Below, piece by piece: positions 12,436 through 26,400 of a stretch of DNA of 64,000 nt. The DNA is from Achatina immaculata. Its lineage: Eukaryota > Mollusca > Gastropoda > Stylommatophora > Achatinidae. The number at the start of each line of letters is the position of its first letter. Position 1 is the stretch's first letter. A program made the translations under genes and the position numbers. A model generated the notes under the pieces. The model did no database searches, was not told the origin of the DNA, and was given only the letters and a program-made list of their open reading frames with translations. Location: contig CM019713.1 in NCBI GenBank assembly GCA_009760885.1, forward strand, positions 3,057,031 through 3,121,030, written 5' to 3'.

Positions 12436-13698
12436 CGAGGGGTGATTGATAAGTTCTTGGCATAAGGTACAATGGATTATTTGTGGGCAATTTTTGGGGT
12501 TATTTCTCAACATAGTCCCCTTGCAAGTTTATGCACTTAGTCCAGTGATCCTGGAGCAACGGATCCCTTCCTTGTAAAAGTCAGCATCTTGTGCCAGTAG
12601 AAAGTGATTTACAGCATGAATGATGTCATCATCTGAAGTAAATCTGCGACCACCGAGTTTCTTTTATAGGTTTGGTAAACTGGGGAATAAGGAGGATGCT
12701 AAAGAAGCTGGAAGCCGGATTCATGAATGCCAGCCATTGCACTGCTGACTTGTGAACTGGAGCATTGTCTTGCTGAAAGATGACTCTCGTCAATTTCCCG
12801 CAACGCTTTTCCTTCAAACTGACCCACAGTTGCTTCACAAGATTAGCGTAATAGGCCCTGGTGACCATTCTTCCCTTTTGAAGATGGTCTACTAATAGCA
12901 CACCTTCTGAATCAAAAAAGTTGGAAGCCATCACTTTGCCTGCACACGGAACCACCCTTGCTTTCTTTGGAGGTGGGGATCCATGATGTTTCCAGGGCTT
13001 TGATTGTTCTTTGGTTTCTGGTTGAAAATGATGAACCAAAGTCTCATCCACAGTCACAAAATGATGAAGAAACTTTTCAGGATCTGCAGAAAAAAGGTCA
13101 AGATTGTCTCTTGACATGTTGAGAAGCTGTTGTTTGTGATCAGCTCCAAGAAGTTTCAGGACCCATCGAGCAGAGACCCTTGTCAATTGAAGATCATTGT
13201 GAATAATGACATGAACACATTCCTGGGAGATGCCTAACTCAGTAGCAATGTACCACCCAGTTAGTCGTCGATCCTCCATTATCATGTCATGGATTCTGCC
13301 TGTGGTTTCATCAGTGGTTACCATTCTTGATCTTCCTGGTTGGGGATCATCTTCCAGACTGTCCCTTCCATGTTTGAACTGAGCTGCCCATTTCTTCACT
13401 GCGCTGTAAGAAGGGGCACTCTCCCCATGAGTCTTCATCATATCCTCATGGATCTCCTTCGATGATAAGCCCTTGAAGCAGAGGTAGTGAATGACTGCTC
13501 GATGAGAAATTTTATCCATTTTCTCAATTTCTGCCAGCCCTTACCACTTCAGTAGCCTGTAAAAAAAAATTGGTTGAAGTTAATTTCTTGAAACGTGGTG
13601 TTTAAGCTTACATTAACCTGATCTACAAATGCACCTAATATCAACCACGCGTTTCAAGTATTTGTACCTTATGCCGAGAACTTATCAATCACCCCTCG
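12436..13698 (-). mobile_element. mariner transposon, near-complete, with damaged transposase
   Basis: 35-bp terminal inverted repeats beginning CGAGGGGTGATTGATAAGTT differ at one position and are flanked by TA on both sides (12434-12435, 13699-13700). The transposase starts at 13519 with helix-turn-helix regions (LCFKGLSSKEIHEDM; YSAVKKWAAQFKHGR), the first catalytic aspartate in VTVDETLVHH and the second in FQQDNAPVH. The third block (usually [12 protein letters not shown]) is lost: HPPYSP is followed by a short deletion and frame change. The C-terminal part resumes in another frame (KKLGGRRFTSDDDIIHAV) to a stop near 12564. It is incapable of self-mobilisation, but its intact termini could be mobilised in trans. 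Confidence 0.95.
12629..13519 (-). pseudogene. mariner transposase, third catalytic Asp lost
   Basis: 296 codons open from ATG 13519. A family-length transposase is about 340-350 residues. The first two catalytic aspartates are present (VTVDET, QQDNAPVH) and SETMAR-like motifs are visible (CVHVIIHNDLQL, PCAGKVMASNFFDSEGVLLV). The frame then leaves the conserved one just before the D34D position and ends in unrelated residues, while the true C-terminus is readable in another frame. The deletion removes the third Asp. Confidence 0.9.
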
Positions 13699-13994
13699 TA
13701 TATACCATAAAGGCAGTGTCATGTACCCCAAAAAAGTCAAAATACCAAACCGAACTGAAACTATAAAATTGTAAACAATTCCTTAGTTTAAGACTGCACT
13801 ATATTTCAGCTTAGCTTTCAACAAAAATAATATAATCTTATCAATGTAAAGGTTTGTGAAACTTAACTTTCATCTGAAGCTTATGTACGATCTAATTTAT
13901 ACATTAATGTACATGCAATAAAAATCAGCCAGTCACATGAAACCTTTTTCTTTAAAAATACCTTTTCCTTTTCTCTCTTCTTAGTCTTATTTTT

Positions 13995-14000
13995 TTTATT
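13995..14000 (-). terminator. Candidate polyadenylation signal of BRSK
   Basis: AATAAA on the minus strand about 270 nt after the stop codon, the first canonical hexamer found downstream. There is no transcript evidence, and the AT-rich context makes chance matches likely. Confidence 0.3.
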
Positions 14001-14268
14001 GGTGTCTTTAAAATTTCTTTCCTCTGTCTATCCTAGATCATCTTCTTTTTCTTCCTGCACTGTCATACTCTATGGTCATGCCAATCAATAACCAGACATT
14101 ATATTTTCACTAAATGAAAATGTCATATTTTTTCATAATCTCAATGTCTGTTTAGTTTAATCCAAACAGGAAAATATAAAATAACTCCCCCCCCCCACCA
14201 ATCATTTGACTGTTATATTTTGTATGAGGGTTAATTTCACATAAATTAAACCTAGACTCAAGATACTT

Positions 14269-14453
14269 TCACTTATAGCACACCTCCGAGTCTCCATTCT
14301 CTTTGGCAGATGATGAGCAGTATGATGCAGGAACAAGTTCAGAACAGTAAGAGACAGTGCTGTCTGTGCTGATTTTTCTGTGGTTCTCTCCCCTTGGTGA
14401 TGACATGAGAGTCTGGAGGTGCTCGCAGACACGCCGGAAACGTCGAGATGGAC
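14269..14453 (-). CDS. BRSK: BRSK exon o: terminal coding exon with stop (185 nt)
   Basis: Two bases, sixty codons and the TGA at 14269-14271. It begins [19 protein letters not shown], matching the family end GPSRRFKRxxExIQ, and continues with a Ser/Cys-rich tail longer than the vertebrate end. The tail contains a KEN tripeptide (SSAKENGDS), a motif that can act as an APC/C degron in other proteins; function here is inference. Acceptor TTGTTGTCCAG. Confidence 0.93.
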
Positions 14454-17398
14454 CTGGACAACAAGAGTGCCCTAAATCACAGCCAAGTCAGTTTTGTTAT
14501 ACTGTTTAAGATTTTCTTAATAAAAGACAAACTGAACAGCCAGGCATGGTGCTGACTGTGGGCCCAAGAAAAGATGGGCTTTGGCAACATACCACCTAAC
14601 TTTACCTTTTACTGTGAACAGAAAAAATATACCACAAATCAAACAGTATACAGCATATTCTGAGCTCTTCTAAACCTTTCTCTACCTTCTTTAAGTTACT
14701 TTTACTTCTCTATGCACTGCTCAGGTACAAGATAAGAATAATAACAAAAAACTAAAGGTGGATATTTTACTTCCCACGCGTTAAAGTCTTCCTGTATTTA
14801 GTGGCAATATTGAACAAAGTCTGACGGATTACCTTCAGTGGTGCCACATAAGATAATATAATTCCTTTTGTTTGACTATTTATGTTTCGTTGTTAAAGAG
14901 TAGAAGTACCAGAAATACTGAAACCAACAATTAAATATAATAAGGGCTTCAGATTTTCCCCTTGAAAAATGTGAAGTTTTCCCTAAGGAAGGATCTTGGA
15001 AGGATACATAGTGGGGAAAAAGAAGCAGAGGAAGACCAAAGCAAAGATGGCTATAAGACATCAATGATAAATCTGTAAAATGGATGCATCAACAGCAGGG
15101 CATCCTGCTTACAACTGAGAGGCCTACAGGAGAGCTGTTAGGGGGGCAGAGTTCTGCAAGGGACATGCAAATGACTGAGTATGATATAATTATATTTTAA
15201 ATTTCAGTTTTAGTATTTTATCTGTTCTGCTTAATACTGTATAGTCATAGAATTATCTTGTATCTTATATGCTTCCCATGCTGCCATACGTCAAGTAGAG
15301 CTTGCTGTGTGTCTCGCCACGAGTCCCTAATTTTGGTGAGCTTCTCAACCTCATCAAGGGATTTGATGCTTGGTACTTTAGCCTTGGGTCTCTTGAGGAT
15401 GGCCTCTTCTCCTTTTTTCCAGATGTTTTCCATTTGATGGCTTGTTTTCTGATTCTCTGATTGTTTCTTCTCATCACATAGTCTACATATGCCCATCTTT
15501 TCTTGACCATTATGGAATAATACTGTACTAAAATATTATACCATTTTGTGATTAGCTGCACATTCCATGTCTGTATATGTTTTCACATATATTGGACATT
15601 ATATTATTTATGTAAAAATGTTAAACAATGATTATAAATAAATTGAAAACTAGATTTCAACGAAGAAAGTAACACAACTGACGGGAGGAGACCTTGTAAA
15701 ATCAAGACAAAATGCTATAAAATTGAAAAAAGAAACCTGTGAAAGAAAATTACTGGGAGCCCACCTCATCTCAGTAGGATGAATAACAGAGAGTCAAACT
15801 TATATTAAAAACTGGCCCATCAGACCACATAAAGAGGCATGGAAAAGAATCTGGTCAGACTTCAACTTCCTCTAAGAGAAACTGGAAACACAGGTTCAAA
15901 TTCTCTCACCATGTGGCACTGACAACTGAGGGTCAAACTCCTTCACCAGCTGAATGAAGAAAAAAGCCATCACAAGAAGACCTCTTACCACCCCTGAGCC
16001 TCAGACATAAATGTGGTCAGATAAGAAGATAAAATTACTCAAAGCTTGGTCTCAGACACAAATATAGTCAGACAAGAAGATAAAATTACACAAAGCTTGG
16101 TCTCAGACACAAATGTGGTCAGACAAGAAGATAAAATTACACAAAGCTTGGTCTCAGACACAAATGTGGTCAGACAAGAAGATAAAATTACACAAAGCTT
16201 GGTCTCAGACACAAATGTGGTCAGAAAATAAGATAATTTACTCACCACTTGTACTCAGACAAAACTGAGGTCATGAAAAGTCATTCAAATTCTGTCTCAT
16301 AAGAGCAAGCACCTTCAAAAACACATGTAAAGAGGTATATTAACTCCAGTCCTCCTACCTGACACGAGAGTGAAAGTAAGACAAAAATTTGAGGCTGATG
16401 TTATATCTCGCTCTCCTGGAGCAGGGCTGATATCCACCTGAAACCGGACATTTCTGGAAAACACAGATGATCCTCCACCACGTCTATACTCTCCTCTGAA
16501 AGTTGTTGTGGACACGACACAGTGACTCAGGTCACACGTCTACAAACAAGAAGATCAGTATGGTATTCATTTTTATTTGATAAAAGTAGTAAAAGATGTG
16601 ATGATAATTTCGATGCTTACAAACAAAAAAAAAAAAATCATCTCCACTTCAAACTGTATCATTCACTGCATCCACTGCTCCCTCTAAGCTGCACGCCTGT
16701 GCGGCTGGCACAGAAAAAAATCATACTGTATATAGAATTTTTGCAGTTGCACCAAAAAACCCCAAAAAACTGTTACTTTTATTTTCCAATGTCCAGATGT
16801 TATGCCGTGCTATAACTGCAGTCAAGAAAAATACAGTGATGGTGTACATGTTTTTCCTTTACTGTTTCTTTCTTGTTCAGAAATTACTTTCGGATCGGAT
16901 GTTTCAATGGGTCTTTTATCGCGCAGTTTCGGTAGTACTGTAGCAGAATCATGATGAGGCAAGTGGGCACACAGAGAATAGAGGATAATTAAAAGATTAA
17001 AATAAACAGGAGATGAATTTCCACTAACCACTGACAACAATTATTGAGGAAAGACGCTGGCGATGGTTGGGACATGTGCTCCGAATGACTGACAACTCAC
17101 TACCAAAAATAGCACTAAGATGGACACCGCAGGGGAACAGAAGTAAGGGTAGACCAAAAGAGACATGGAGAAGAACAACAGAAAGGATGTTGAGCAATAG
17201 AGGGCTCACCTGGGCAAGAGCAGAAAAAAAGGCGAAGGACAGGCATTTGTGGAAAACCCTTGTGGAAGCCCCATGTGCCCTGGGCACTTAAGGTTCAGAG
17301 AGAGAGAGAGAGAGAGTTTCCACTGCTGTAAAGTACAACAGGTCTAGCCTGTTATTAAATGTACAGACTTTTACAGTGTGTGTGTGTGTATAAATATA

Positions 17399-17446
<48 letters not shown>

Positions 17447-20400
17447 ACTACGCACATTTGCACACACAATATTTTTTTGCACATGAGCTGAACATTTTGC
17501 ACACAGACAGCAAACCCTTAGAGAGAACACTGATTGCATCACTTGTGAAAAGAATAAACCCCAATATTTTTTTTTAAGAATTTGAAAAAAAAGTTAAAAT
17601 AAAACAATTGATAACATTTGTAATGATAAAGTGATAATGTACATGTACATTAAGCATGCTTATGTTTCTATATCTAATTATAATATGTGCACAGAAGCAC
17701 TTATATGTGAGTAAAGATAGCTTCACTATAATTATGAACATGTCTCACTAAGTCTATGATACAATATTATAAAAAATTAACACAAAGTCATACACACAAT
17801 ATAAATTTCAACAAAGTTATTGAGAAATTTAAACTTTCATATCTTTGGGAAAAAAGTCACATCATCAATATAAACTAATGATTATATTTTTTCATGAGAG
17901 GACATACTCAACCTGAATATGGTGGCAGTCAGTGACACACGTCCACCTGCAATAGGGTTGGTGAACCATAGCTGACATGCTAGTATCAGGGTTGATGAAC
18001 CATAGCTGACATGCTAGTATCAGGGTTGATGAACCATAGCTGACATGCTAGTATCAGGGTTGGTGAACCATAGCTGACATGCTACCATCAGAGTTGGTGA
18101 ACCATAGCTGACATGCTAATATCAGGGTTGGTGAACCATAGCTGACATGCTAGTATCAGGGTTGGTGAACCATAGCTGACATGCTAGTATCAGGGTTGGT
18201 GAACCATAGCTGACATGCTAGTATCAGAGTTGGTGAACCATAGCTGACATGCTAGTAAGTTGGTGAACCATAGCTGACATGCTAGCATCAGGGTTGATGA
18301 ACCATAGCTGACATGCTAGCATCAGGATTGATGAACCATAGCTGACATGCTAGTATCAGGGTTGATGAACCATAGCTGACATGCTAGCATCAGGGTTGGT
18401 GAGCTATAGCCAGCCACACCCTATTCCACCTCTCAGTGGTGCCCCCCCCCCCCTGAAAACAGACAGCAGTCTGGCTAAATGAACAAGGACCGCAACTGAA
18501 AAGGCAAACCTGGCACTAAAAAAAACATAGGTAGATGAAGCCAGAAGCACCAGGCCTAGCAAGACAATGGTGACACAACACAGTCAACATGCTTTCAGGG
18601 TGAACGCTCTAGATGAAGAAGAAGACCTTGCACATAAATGATGGTGCACACAATGTACAAATTTACCGAAAGGAATGCATGGACCACATCAGCCTTGACC
18701 TGGGAAAAGCTCTTTTCTCTGACCATGACAAAATGGTGCTCCTGTTCCATGCCCATAAGACCGCCAAACCATGACCTCTTAGCCAGCCTGCACAAGACAC
18801 ACATATAACACACCATACTCTTTGTATGCAGTCATGGGTGAGTCTCTCCTTCAACATTTCAACCATGAAACATAGCATCAAAGCAAACTTTATTGTCCAC
18901 AACAGCATTTAACAATAATTATCCTTTCTTGCTACCCTGGCTAATTCCTCTGTGGTGATGTTGTAGCTGTGCAAACTATGATCTATCTATTTTCCAGAAT
19001 TTTAATCAAACTTAATCAAACTCCATGTTTATCGGTTTGCCTGTATACACCAGCAAGTCACAGAGTGTGAGTAGGTATAAAGGTTAGTGCAACCATTCAT
19101 ACAGGCTGTCTTGCTTTATTACTCAATTTAAGCTTACTGAGATATGTAGTGAGCATAGGTAAAAAAACATATCAAAAGCTTTTGATAGTAATAATTCCTA
19201 AGTTGGCAATTTTTTTTCTGTAGATCTGGAGGTTGATATTCTTTCAGAATATCAAATTTTAACTGGGAAAAGAAACTTATTTGAATAAAAATCATTTAAA
19301 TTTCTTCTCCTGTCATTTTTTGATGGGTTACAACTTTTAACCTGTAATATCATTATAGAAACAATAAAAAAAACAGTGATAAATATGCACCCACTTACTC
19401 TGGTGATGATTCTGGTGTCATATTATTTTCATCACTTGTTGGAACTGAAAATAAAAAAAATCATAAATTTCGTCAACACAAATGGGATGAAGGCTTTTTG
19501 TTCACATGAAAGCAAAATCTGCTGTACGTGCATGGATGCAGTTTAAAGTTCTGTGCACAAAACATACTTTATGTTGGTGTTTGTATATGACGTTTGATTT
19601 TAATGATGAATCACATGGTTGATTTCAATGAAGAACCGTCAGCATCATTATCAATGACAAAAAGCGCCATGTCAGTTTATGTGCAAGCAGACATATTTCT
19701 CACATTTCTATGACCCCTCACTTCAAAATAACACCGGCAGGTTTGGTAGATCTTGCATACCTAATGTGAGTCACTGCACAGAGAAATATTTTGGCAAAAT
19801 CTAGACAAAATGAAAAGTAGCACATTTCTAACCCCACACATAATTTTAAATTATAGAACAACTTCCTTGCGGACTCTTTCTATCTAAATTTCTCTTCAGA
19901 TGGTATTCTGGCAGACCAGGGAAATTAATTCAGAAATGAAAGAGTTAATGTCCATGTAATATGATCACCTGACTATCTTGTCATGTTTCACTTGGTCGAG
20001 TTTCTCCTAGTATTTCTTGACTTGTCAGTTTATACCTGAATTTTCTGGCAACAGTCATTTAAATATTCTCTAATTACTTTCAACTTGTAGACATGTCACA
20101 AAATTTATGGCTATCTTTAACTTGAGAAGTTAAAAAAAAATCGTTGTTATACCGAAACATTTATGAGAAATCTTTGTTTCTCTGGTTGCTCTGGATGTAT
20201 TTTGCATCGTTTCCCGCAGAACCGGGGTGAAGACACCTGTCTGATGAGGCAATCAGTGACCCATAGCTAATATGCTAGCACCAAGGTTAGCGAACCACAG
20301 CTGATCAAGACATTGTCCAACTTCTCTGTGGTACCCTCAGTAACAGGCTTAGCCTGGCTAATGGGGCAAGGATCACCATAGTTCCCATGGTGGTGGAGTC

Positions 20401-23400
20401 TGTTAAAGAAGCATTGCATATCCCCTGCTTTTTAGCTGTACTCCGAGACTGAAAAAATTTCTGCCATAACACACTCCCACGCCGATACGATGCTGTGCCT
20501 TAATACCTCTACAGTAATGGGCTGCAAAGAACAACAGCTCACAGTTACAGGGAGTTCATACAAGTTCCCACAGAACATATCCTGTTCTTCTAAGCTTTAT
20601 TTATTCAGCTAATTTTACTGGCTATGTCACACAAGTATTGTATAACACTAATTCTGTACAGCATGTTACAGCTCCTCTTTTTTTTTCACTGTGTGATCTC
20701 CTACATGTGACAAAAAGCTGGGTTTTTTTTTAAACTATTGGTTACAAGATTTTACAGAAAATCTGTTGATGCTTTCTCGTAAAATCTTATTCAGATATTT
20801 GTGTAGCAAGCTCTAAATTACAGATATTTGTGTAGCAAGCTCTAAATCTCAGATAACTGTGTTGCAAGCTCTTACTCTTAGATATTTGTGTAGCAAGCTC
20901 TTACTCTCAGATATTTGTGTAGCAAGCTCTTACTCTCAGATATTTGTGTAGCAAGCTCTTACTCTCAGATATTTGTGTAGCAAGCTCTTACTCTCAGATA
21001 TTTGTGTAGCAAGCTCTTACTCTCAGATATTTGTGTAGCAAGCTCTTACTCTCAGATATTTGTGTAACAAGCTCTTACTCTCAGATATTTGTGTAGCAAG
21101 CTCTTACTCTCAGATATTTGTGTAGCAAGCTCTAAATCTCAGATATTTGTGTAGCAAGCTCTTACTCTCAGATATTTGTGTAGCAAGCTCTAATCTCAGA
21201 TACATGTGTAGCAAGCTCTTACTCTCAGATATTTGTGTAGCAAGCTCTAATCTCAGATACATGTGTAGCAAGCTCTTACTCTCAGATATTTGTGTAGCAA
21301 GCTCTTACTCTCAGATATTTGTGTAGCAAGCTCTAATCTCAGATACATGTGTAGCAAGCTCTTACTCTCAGATATTTGTGTAGCAAGCTCTTACTCTCAG
21401 ATATTTGTGTAGCAAGCTCTAAATTACAGATATTTGTGTAGCAAGCTCTTACTCTCAGATATTTGTGTAGCAAGCTCTAAATTACAGATATTTGTGTAGC
21501 AAGCTCTTACTCTCAGATATTTGTGTAGCAAGCTATAAATTACAGATATTTGTGTAGCAAGCTCTTACTCTCAGATATTTGTGTAGCAAGCTCTAATCTC
21601 AGATACATGTGTAGCAAGCTCTTACTCTCAGGTATTTGTGTAGCAAGCTCTTACTCTCAGATATTTGTGTAGCAAGCTCTTACTCTCAGATATTTGTGTA
21701 GCAAGCTCTAATCTCAGATAACTGTGTAGCAAGCTCTTACTCTCAGCTCTAACACTGATTAGCCAGTATGTTTAAATTTACTGACAGTCTGCTCTATTTT
21801 CATTCCTTTTAAATGTCATTTCTCTCTGCATGTGCACTACACACTGAATAAATGGCCTGAGATGTATGCACATGGCAGTGAGCACGCAGCAACTTGTTTG
21901 TATTTTATACCCAGATTATGAACTATGAAAGTAAGTTTTCACAATTATTTTAGAAACATACAGGAGAAATGATAATGGTTCTTTTGACATAGAAGATTCT
22001 CTTGAAATGGTGGAGACATCAGCTTTTATTGAACTTGCTAAGCATAATTTTGCTCAAAAGCTGTTATCACGGCTGACTCAATCAACGCTGGACAGGCATA
22101 ATTAACTGCAGCAACAGTGAGCTTACTTGTGCTGTGAGGTCTGGTTTTTTGCATGTGCATCTTCTGGATTCTATTTTGCCTTCTTTCCTTCCCCACTAAC
22201 ATAGTTATTATTCATGTGACACAGTCTTTTGCCAGCTCCTACCAGTCCTCATGGTTAAGAAAAAAATATCTCACTGATGCTCTACAAATATCCTTGTATT
22301 TTAGTTCTGGTCTACCCTATGGCCCCCCTTCCTTTTCTTCTGAAGCAGGAAATAGATGAACAACAAACTCTATCAAAGTAATGAGACATGAAAGGTAACA
22401 AGGTGGAATAAGAAAATATCCAGGAATATAACAATGTTAAAATATATTAATAAAAATATGTGTGTTATTCACTGTTATGGCACTGTGGAGCGATATGAAA
22501 ATGGTTTCCGACACTTTTCTGTTATCTTTCACCAATTATGGATTATAAACATTGCACCCATCCATACTAGTATGAGGGAATGAATCAAGGCACTCAGTCC
22601 AACCATTCAACAACAAATCAACCCACTGAATGTTAAATGTGCAAGATCTAAATCCTCCATCAAACCAACAACCCAAAATAGCACTATTTACATATCTCTA
22701 ATTCATTTTTTAGCAGAAGGTTTTCCTAGTGTACAAATAAAGAAATTCATTTAGATTGTTTTTCAATCAGATTTTGTTTTCCCCACAATAGTAACACTTA
22801 TAACTGATGATTCAGTACTGTAACCTGCAAAGACGTGATTCATTCTGCGTAGATATAGTTACACATAATTGTCAATATTTATCTAGCAACAATGTAGAAG
22901 CCTGAAAACAGGAAAAGCTGACATTAAACACTTACAATGTAATGATTTACTTACAATGTAATGATTTACTTTACTTACAATGTGATGATTTACTTAGAAT
23001 GTAATAATTTATTTACACTGTAAAGTACAATATAATGTGTTTTTTTAAATTCCTGCAATTCAATCAGTTACAAAAATAATAAGAGATCTTCTTCATCTGC
23101 CACAAATAATAAACATATAAATGATTTTATATTATAAATGATATTTGAGCTGGAACAGAAACTAGTCGTGTTTAACATAAGTAGGGAATAGAGTACAGTC
23201 TTCTCAGTTGGCGTTTATTCAATCTCAGACAACATTCATAAACTAACAACTCCGAAATGTTTATATACTTGGTAAGAACATACTACAACTTCAAAAGATC
23301 GATTAGAACAACTTTCAAATATTTGACAAGAACAAATCAGAGGCACATTAGAGATTCTAGTATGTCACCAGACGAGGTGGAGCACAGCAAAACAGTATAA

Positions 23401-26400
23401 AAATGTTATAATTTGAAATTCTGTATTTCAACAATAACTAGTCTCATAAGCTCAAAGTCAACCCAAAGTTACATTATAACTAGTACAGCTGGTTATTTAA
23501 TTTTAGGCAGAACAAGCTAAATGATCTGTTAAGAAAAAGAAATAATGAATGGTAAAATAATATTTAAACATACATTATCATCATCATCATCATGTGCCGT
23601 GCCGACTGGCATTGGCTATTATGCTTCTCCAGAGTACGCGATCCTTCATGCAGGCCATCAGCTCAGTTGGTGATCTCCTCTCACACCATCCCATCACTGT
23701 CCAGTATCATTTCTCTTGGTCTTCCTCTTGATCTTCTTCTTTCTATTTTTCCTGTTGTTATAATATTTTCAATGCCCCCTCATCTCACTGCATGTCCTAT
23801 GAAAGTACATTGTCTCTTTCTTATCTTTTTGACAAGGTTTTTTGTCTCTCCAGCTCTTCTCCTACATTCTTCATTAGTTATTTTTGCTGTCCAGGGGATT
23901 CGCAACATTCTTCTAATAAACCACATTTCTGCTGCTTCCAATGATTTTTGTGCAGACTTGCCTATTGTCCATGATTCACTTCCATATAACAAGATAGGTT
24001 CAATATAGCATTTTAGGACTCGTTTTCTAACATTCATTGATAAGGATGTGTTGGTCAATATGTTTCTCATTCTCTGAAATGCAGTCTTTGCTTGGCCTAT
24101 TCTGTTCCTAATTTCTGTTCTGCATTTCCCATCTGAAGTTATTACTGCTCCAAGGTATTTGAATTTCTGCACCTGTTTTAGAACAGTTCCGTTTAATACT
24201 GCATGCTGGTGGATTCTGTTTCTTAGATATAACCATAGTCTCTGTCTTTTTGATGTTCAAAGTAAGGCCTTTCTGTTCACTTTCTTTGGCGACTCTATCC
24301 AAGAGATTTTGCAGGTCTTGTTGGTTCTCAGCTATCAGTACTGTGTCGTCAGCATACCGAAGGTTGTTAATATTGTATCCTCCAATTTTTATGCCTGGTT
24401 CTGTGATGATTGTTCTTAGAATATTCTCGCTATACAGAGAAAAAAGGTCTGGAGATAGTACACATCCTTGTCGCATCCCTTATTTTATAGGTTGATATTT
24501 TCCAATTCTATTTTCAACTCGAACTGCTGCTTCTTGCTGCCAGTATAGATGTTTTACAATACTCAGGTCTTTGCCGTCTATACTGATGTCTTCAAGCATT
24601 TTAATAATTTCATTATGTTTCACCTTGTCAAATGCCTTGGTGTAATCAATGAAGCATAAGTAGAGATCTTTCTGTACTTCTAAAGCTCTTTCTGTTAGTG
24701 TTCGTAAAGCATAAATGGCATTGTGTGTTCCCTTTCCTTCAACAAATCCAAACTGTTCATCTGCGATTTCCATTTTTATCTTTTTCCTTGTTCTTCTCAT
24801 AATTATTCTCAGAAGTAGCTTCGTTATGTGACATGAGAGGCTGATAGTCCGGTGGTCGTCACATTCCTTTGCACCTGGTTTCTTTGGTGTACATGTACAA
24901 AAATAAAAGACTACCATTAACAATGAATCCTGCCACTTACCAGTAAAGTATTTTACAGAATAATCATCAACAGAATTGTACCAGCACTTGAGGGAAAACT
25001 TTGGAAAGAGCAGACAGGATTTAAGAAAGGAAGATCATGCACAGACCACATATTTGTACTTAGACAAATATTAAATTATTGCATAAATGAGTGGCATAGC
25101 ACAATATATGCACTGTTTATAGATTCTGAGAAAGCCTTTGACAGTGTCAGCAGAGATGCTCTGTGGAAAATTGCCTCCCCCATTAGATAGTGAATGTCAT
25201 CAGAGCCCTATATGAGGGTTTTCAGTGCAAAGTGATCTGTGGAGAACATACCTCCATCAGCTTTAAGGTACAAACAGGAGTGAAACAGGGATGTGTACTA
25301 TCACCAACTTTATTTATCTTGGCAGTAGACTGGTTAATGAAGGAGGCAACATCAGACAAACGCAGAGGATTACAATGGACCTTTGACAGTGTGCTGGAGA
25401 ACCTTGACTTTGCAGATGAAATTTGTCTACTATCAAGTAGCCACAAAGATATGCAAGATAAAATAAACAACTCAGAATGCAAACAACATAGGACTAAAGA
25501 TCAACGTAGGAAAGACAAAGTTAATGAAGCAAAATGTGAACAACAGAAATGTACTCAGAGTGGATAGCAAGTTAGTGGAGGAGGTCAACGAATTTGTATA
25601 TCTTGGCAGTAGAGTAGTAGAAAATTGTGGACAGCACAGAGGACATCAACAGCAGACTTACTAGAGCAAACCAGGCTTTTGCAATGCTGTAGACTATATG
25701 GAAATCTAAAAAAACTAAGCATGAAGATGAAAATTAGGATATTTAAGAGTAATGTTCTAAGTGTACTATTCTATGGAAGTGAATGCTGGAAAATCACCAA
25801 AACCATAGAAAACAAGCTGAACTCTTTCCAGACTAAATGTTTACGAAGAATTAGAAAAATAGTTTGGTCAAACACCATAAGAAATAACATCTTGTTGCAG
25901 AAATGCAGATGAAGCCACTGACAGCAATTATTGAGGAAAGACGCTGGCGATAGTTGGGACATGTGCTCCGAATGACTGACAACTCACTACCAAAAACAGC
26001 ACTAAGATGGACACCACAGGGGAACAGAAGTAAGGGTAGACCAAAAGAGACATGGAGAAGAACAACAGAGAGGTTGCTGAGCAACAGAGGGCTCACCTGG
26101 ACAAGAGGGAAAAAATGTGCAAAAGGACAGGCATTTGTGGAAAACCCTTGCAGAAGCCCCATGTGCCTTAGGAACTTAAGGTGCAGAGAGAGAGATTAAC
26201 AATGAAAAAAACAAGAAAGAGTGAAAATCATTATAGTGCTACATTGAGTTTCTATGACTCTAGGCTCTCAGATACATGGACAGTAAAGAAACAGATGAAA
26301 AGAAACTGAGGAAACAAAAGATAAAACTCTTGGTGAATGATGCAATGAATGGACATAAAATGAAGAAATTCTTAAAGAAGCTGCAGAAGGTAGAAAAGCT

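Noticed and set aside
16039..16248. Open frames of 60-70 codons with perfect peptide repeats on both strands
   Set aside because: They arise because the 51-bp minisatellite unit is a multiple of three; no start context, domain or splice link.
20785..21748. Regular 29-bp repeats resembling a CRISPR array
   Set aside because: Units are directly adjacent with no unique spacers, and the window is eukaryotic.
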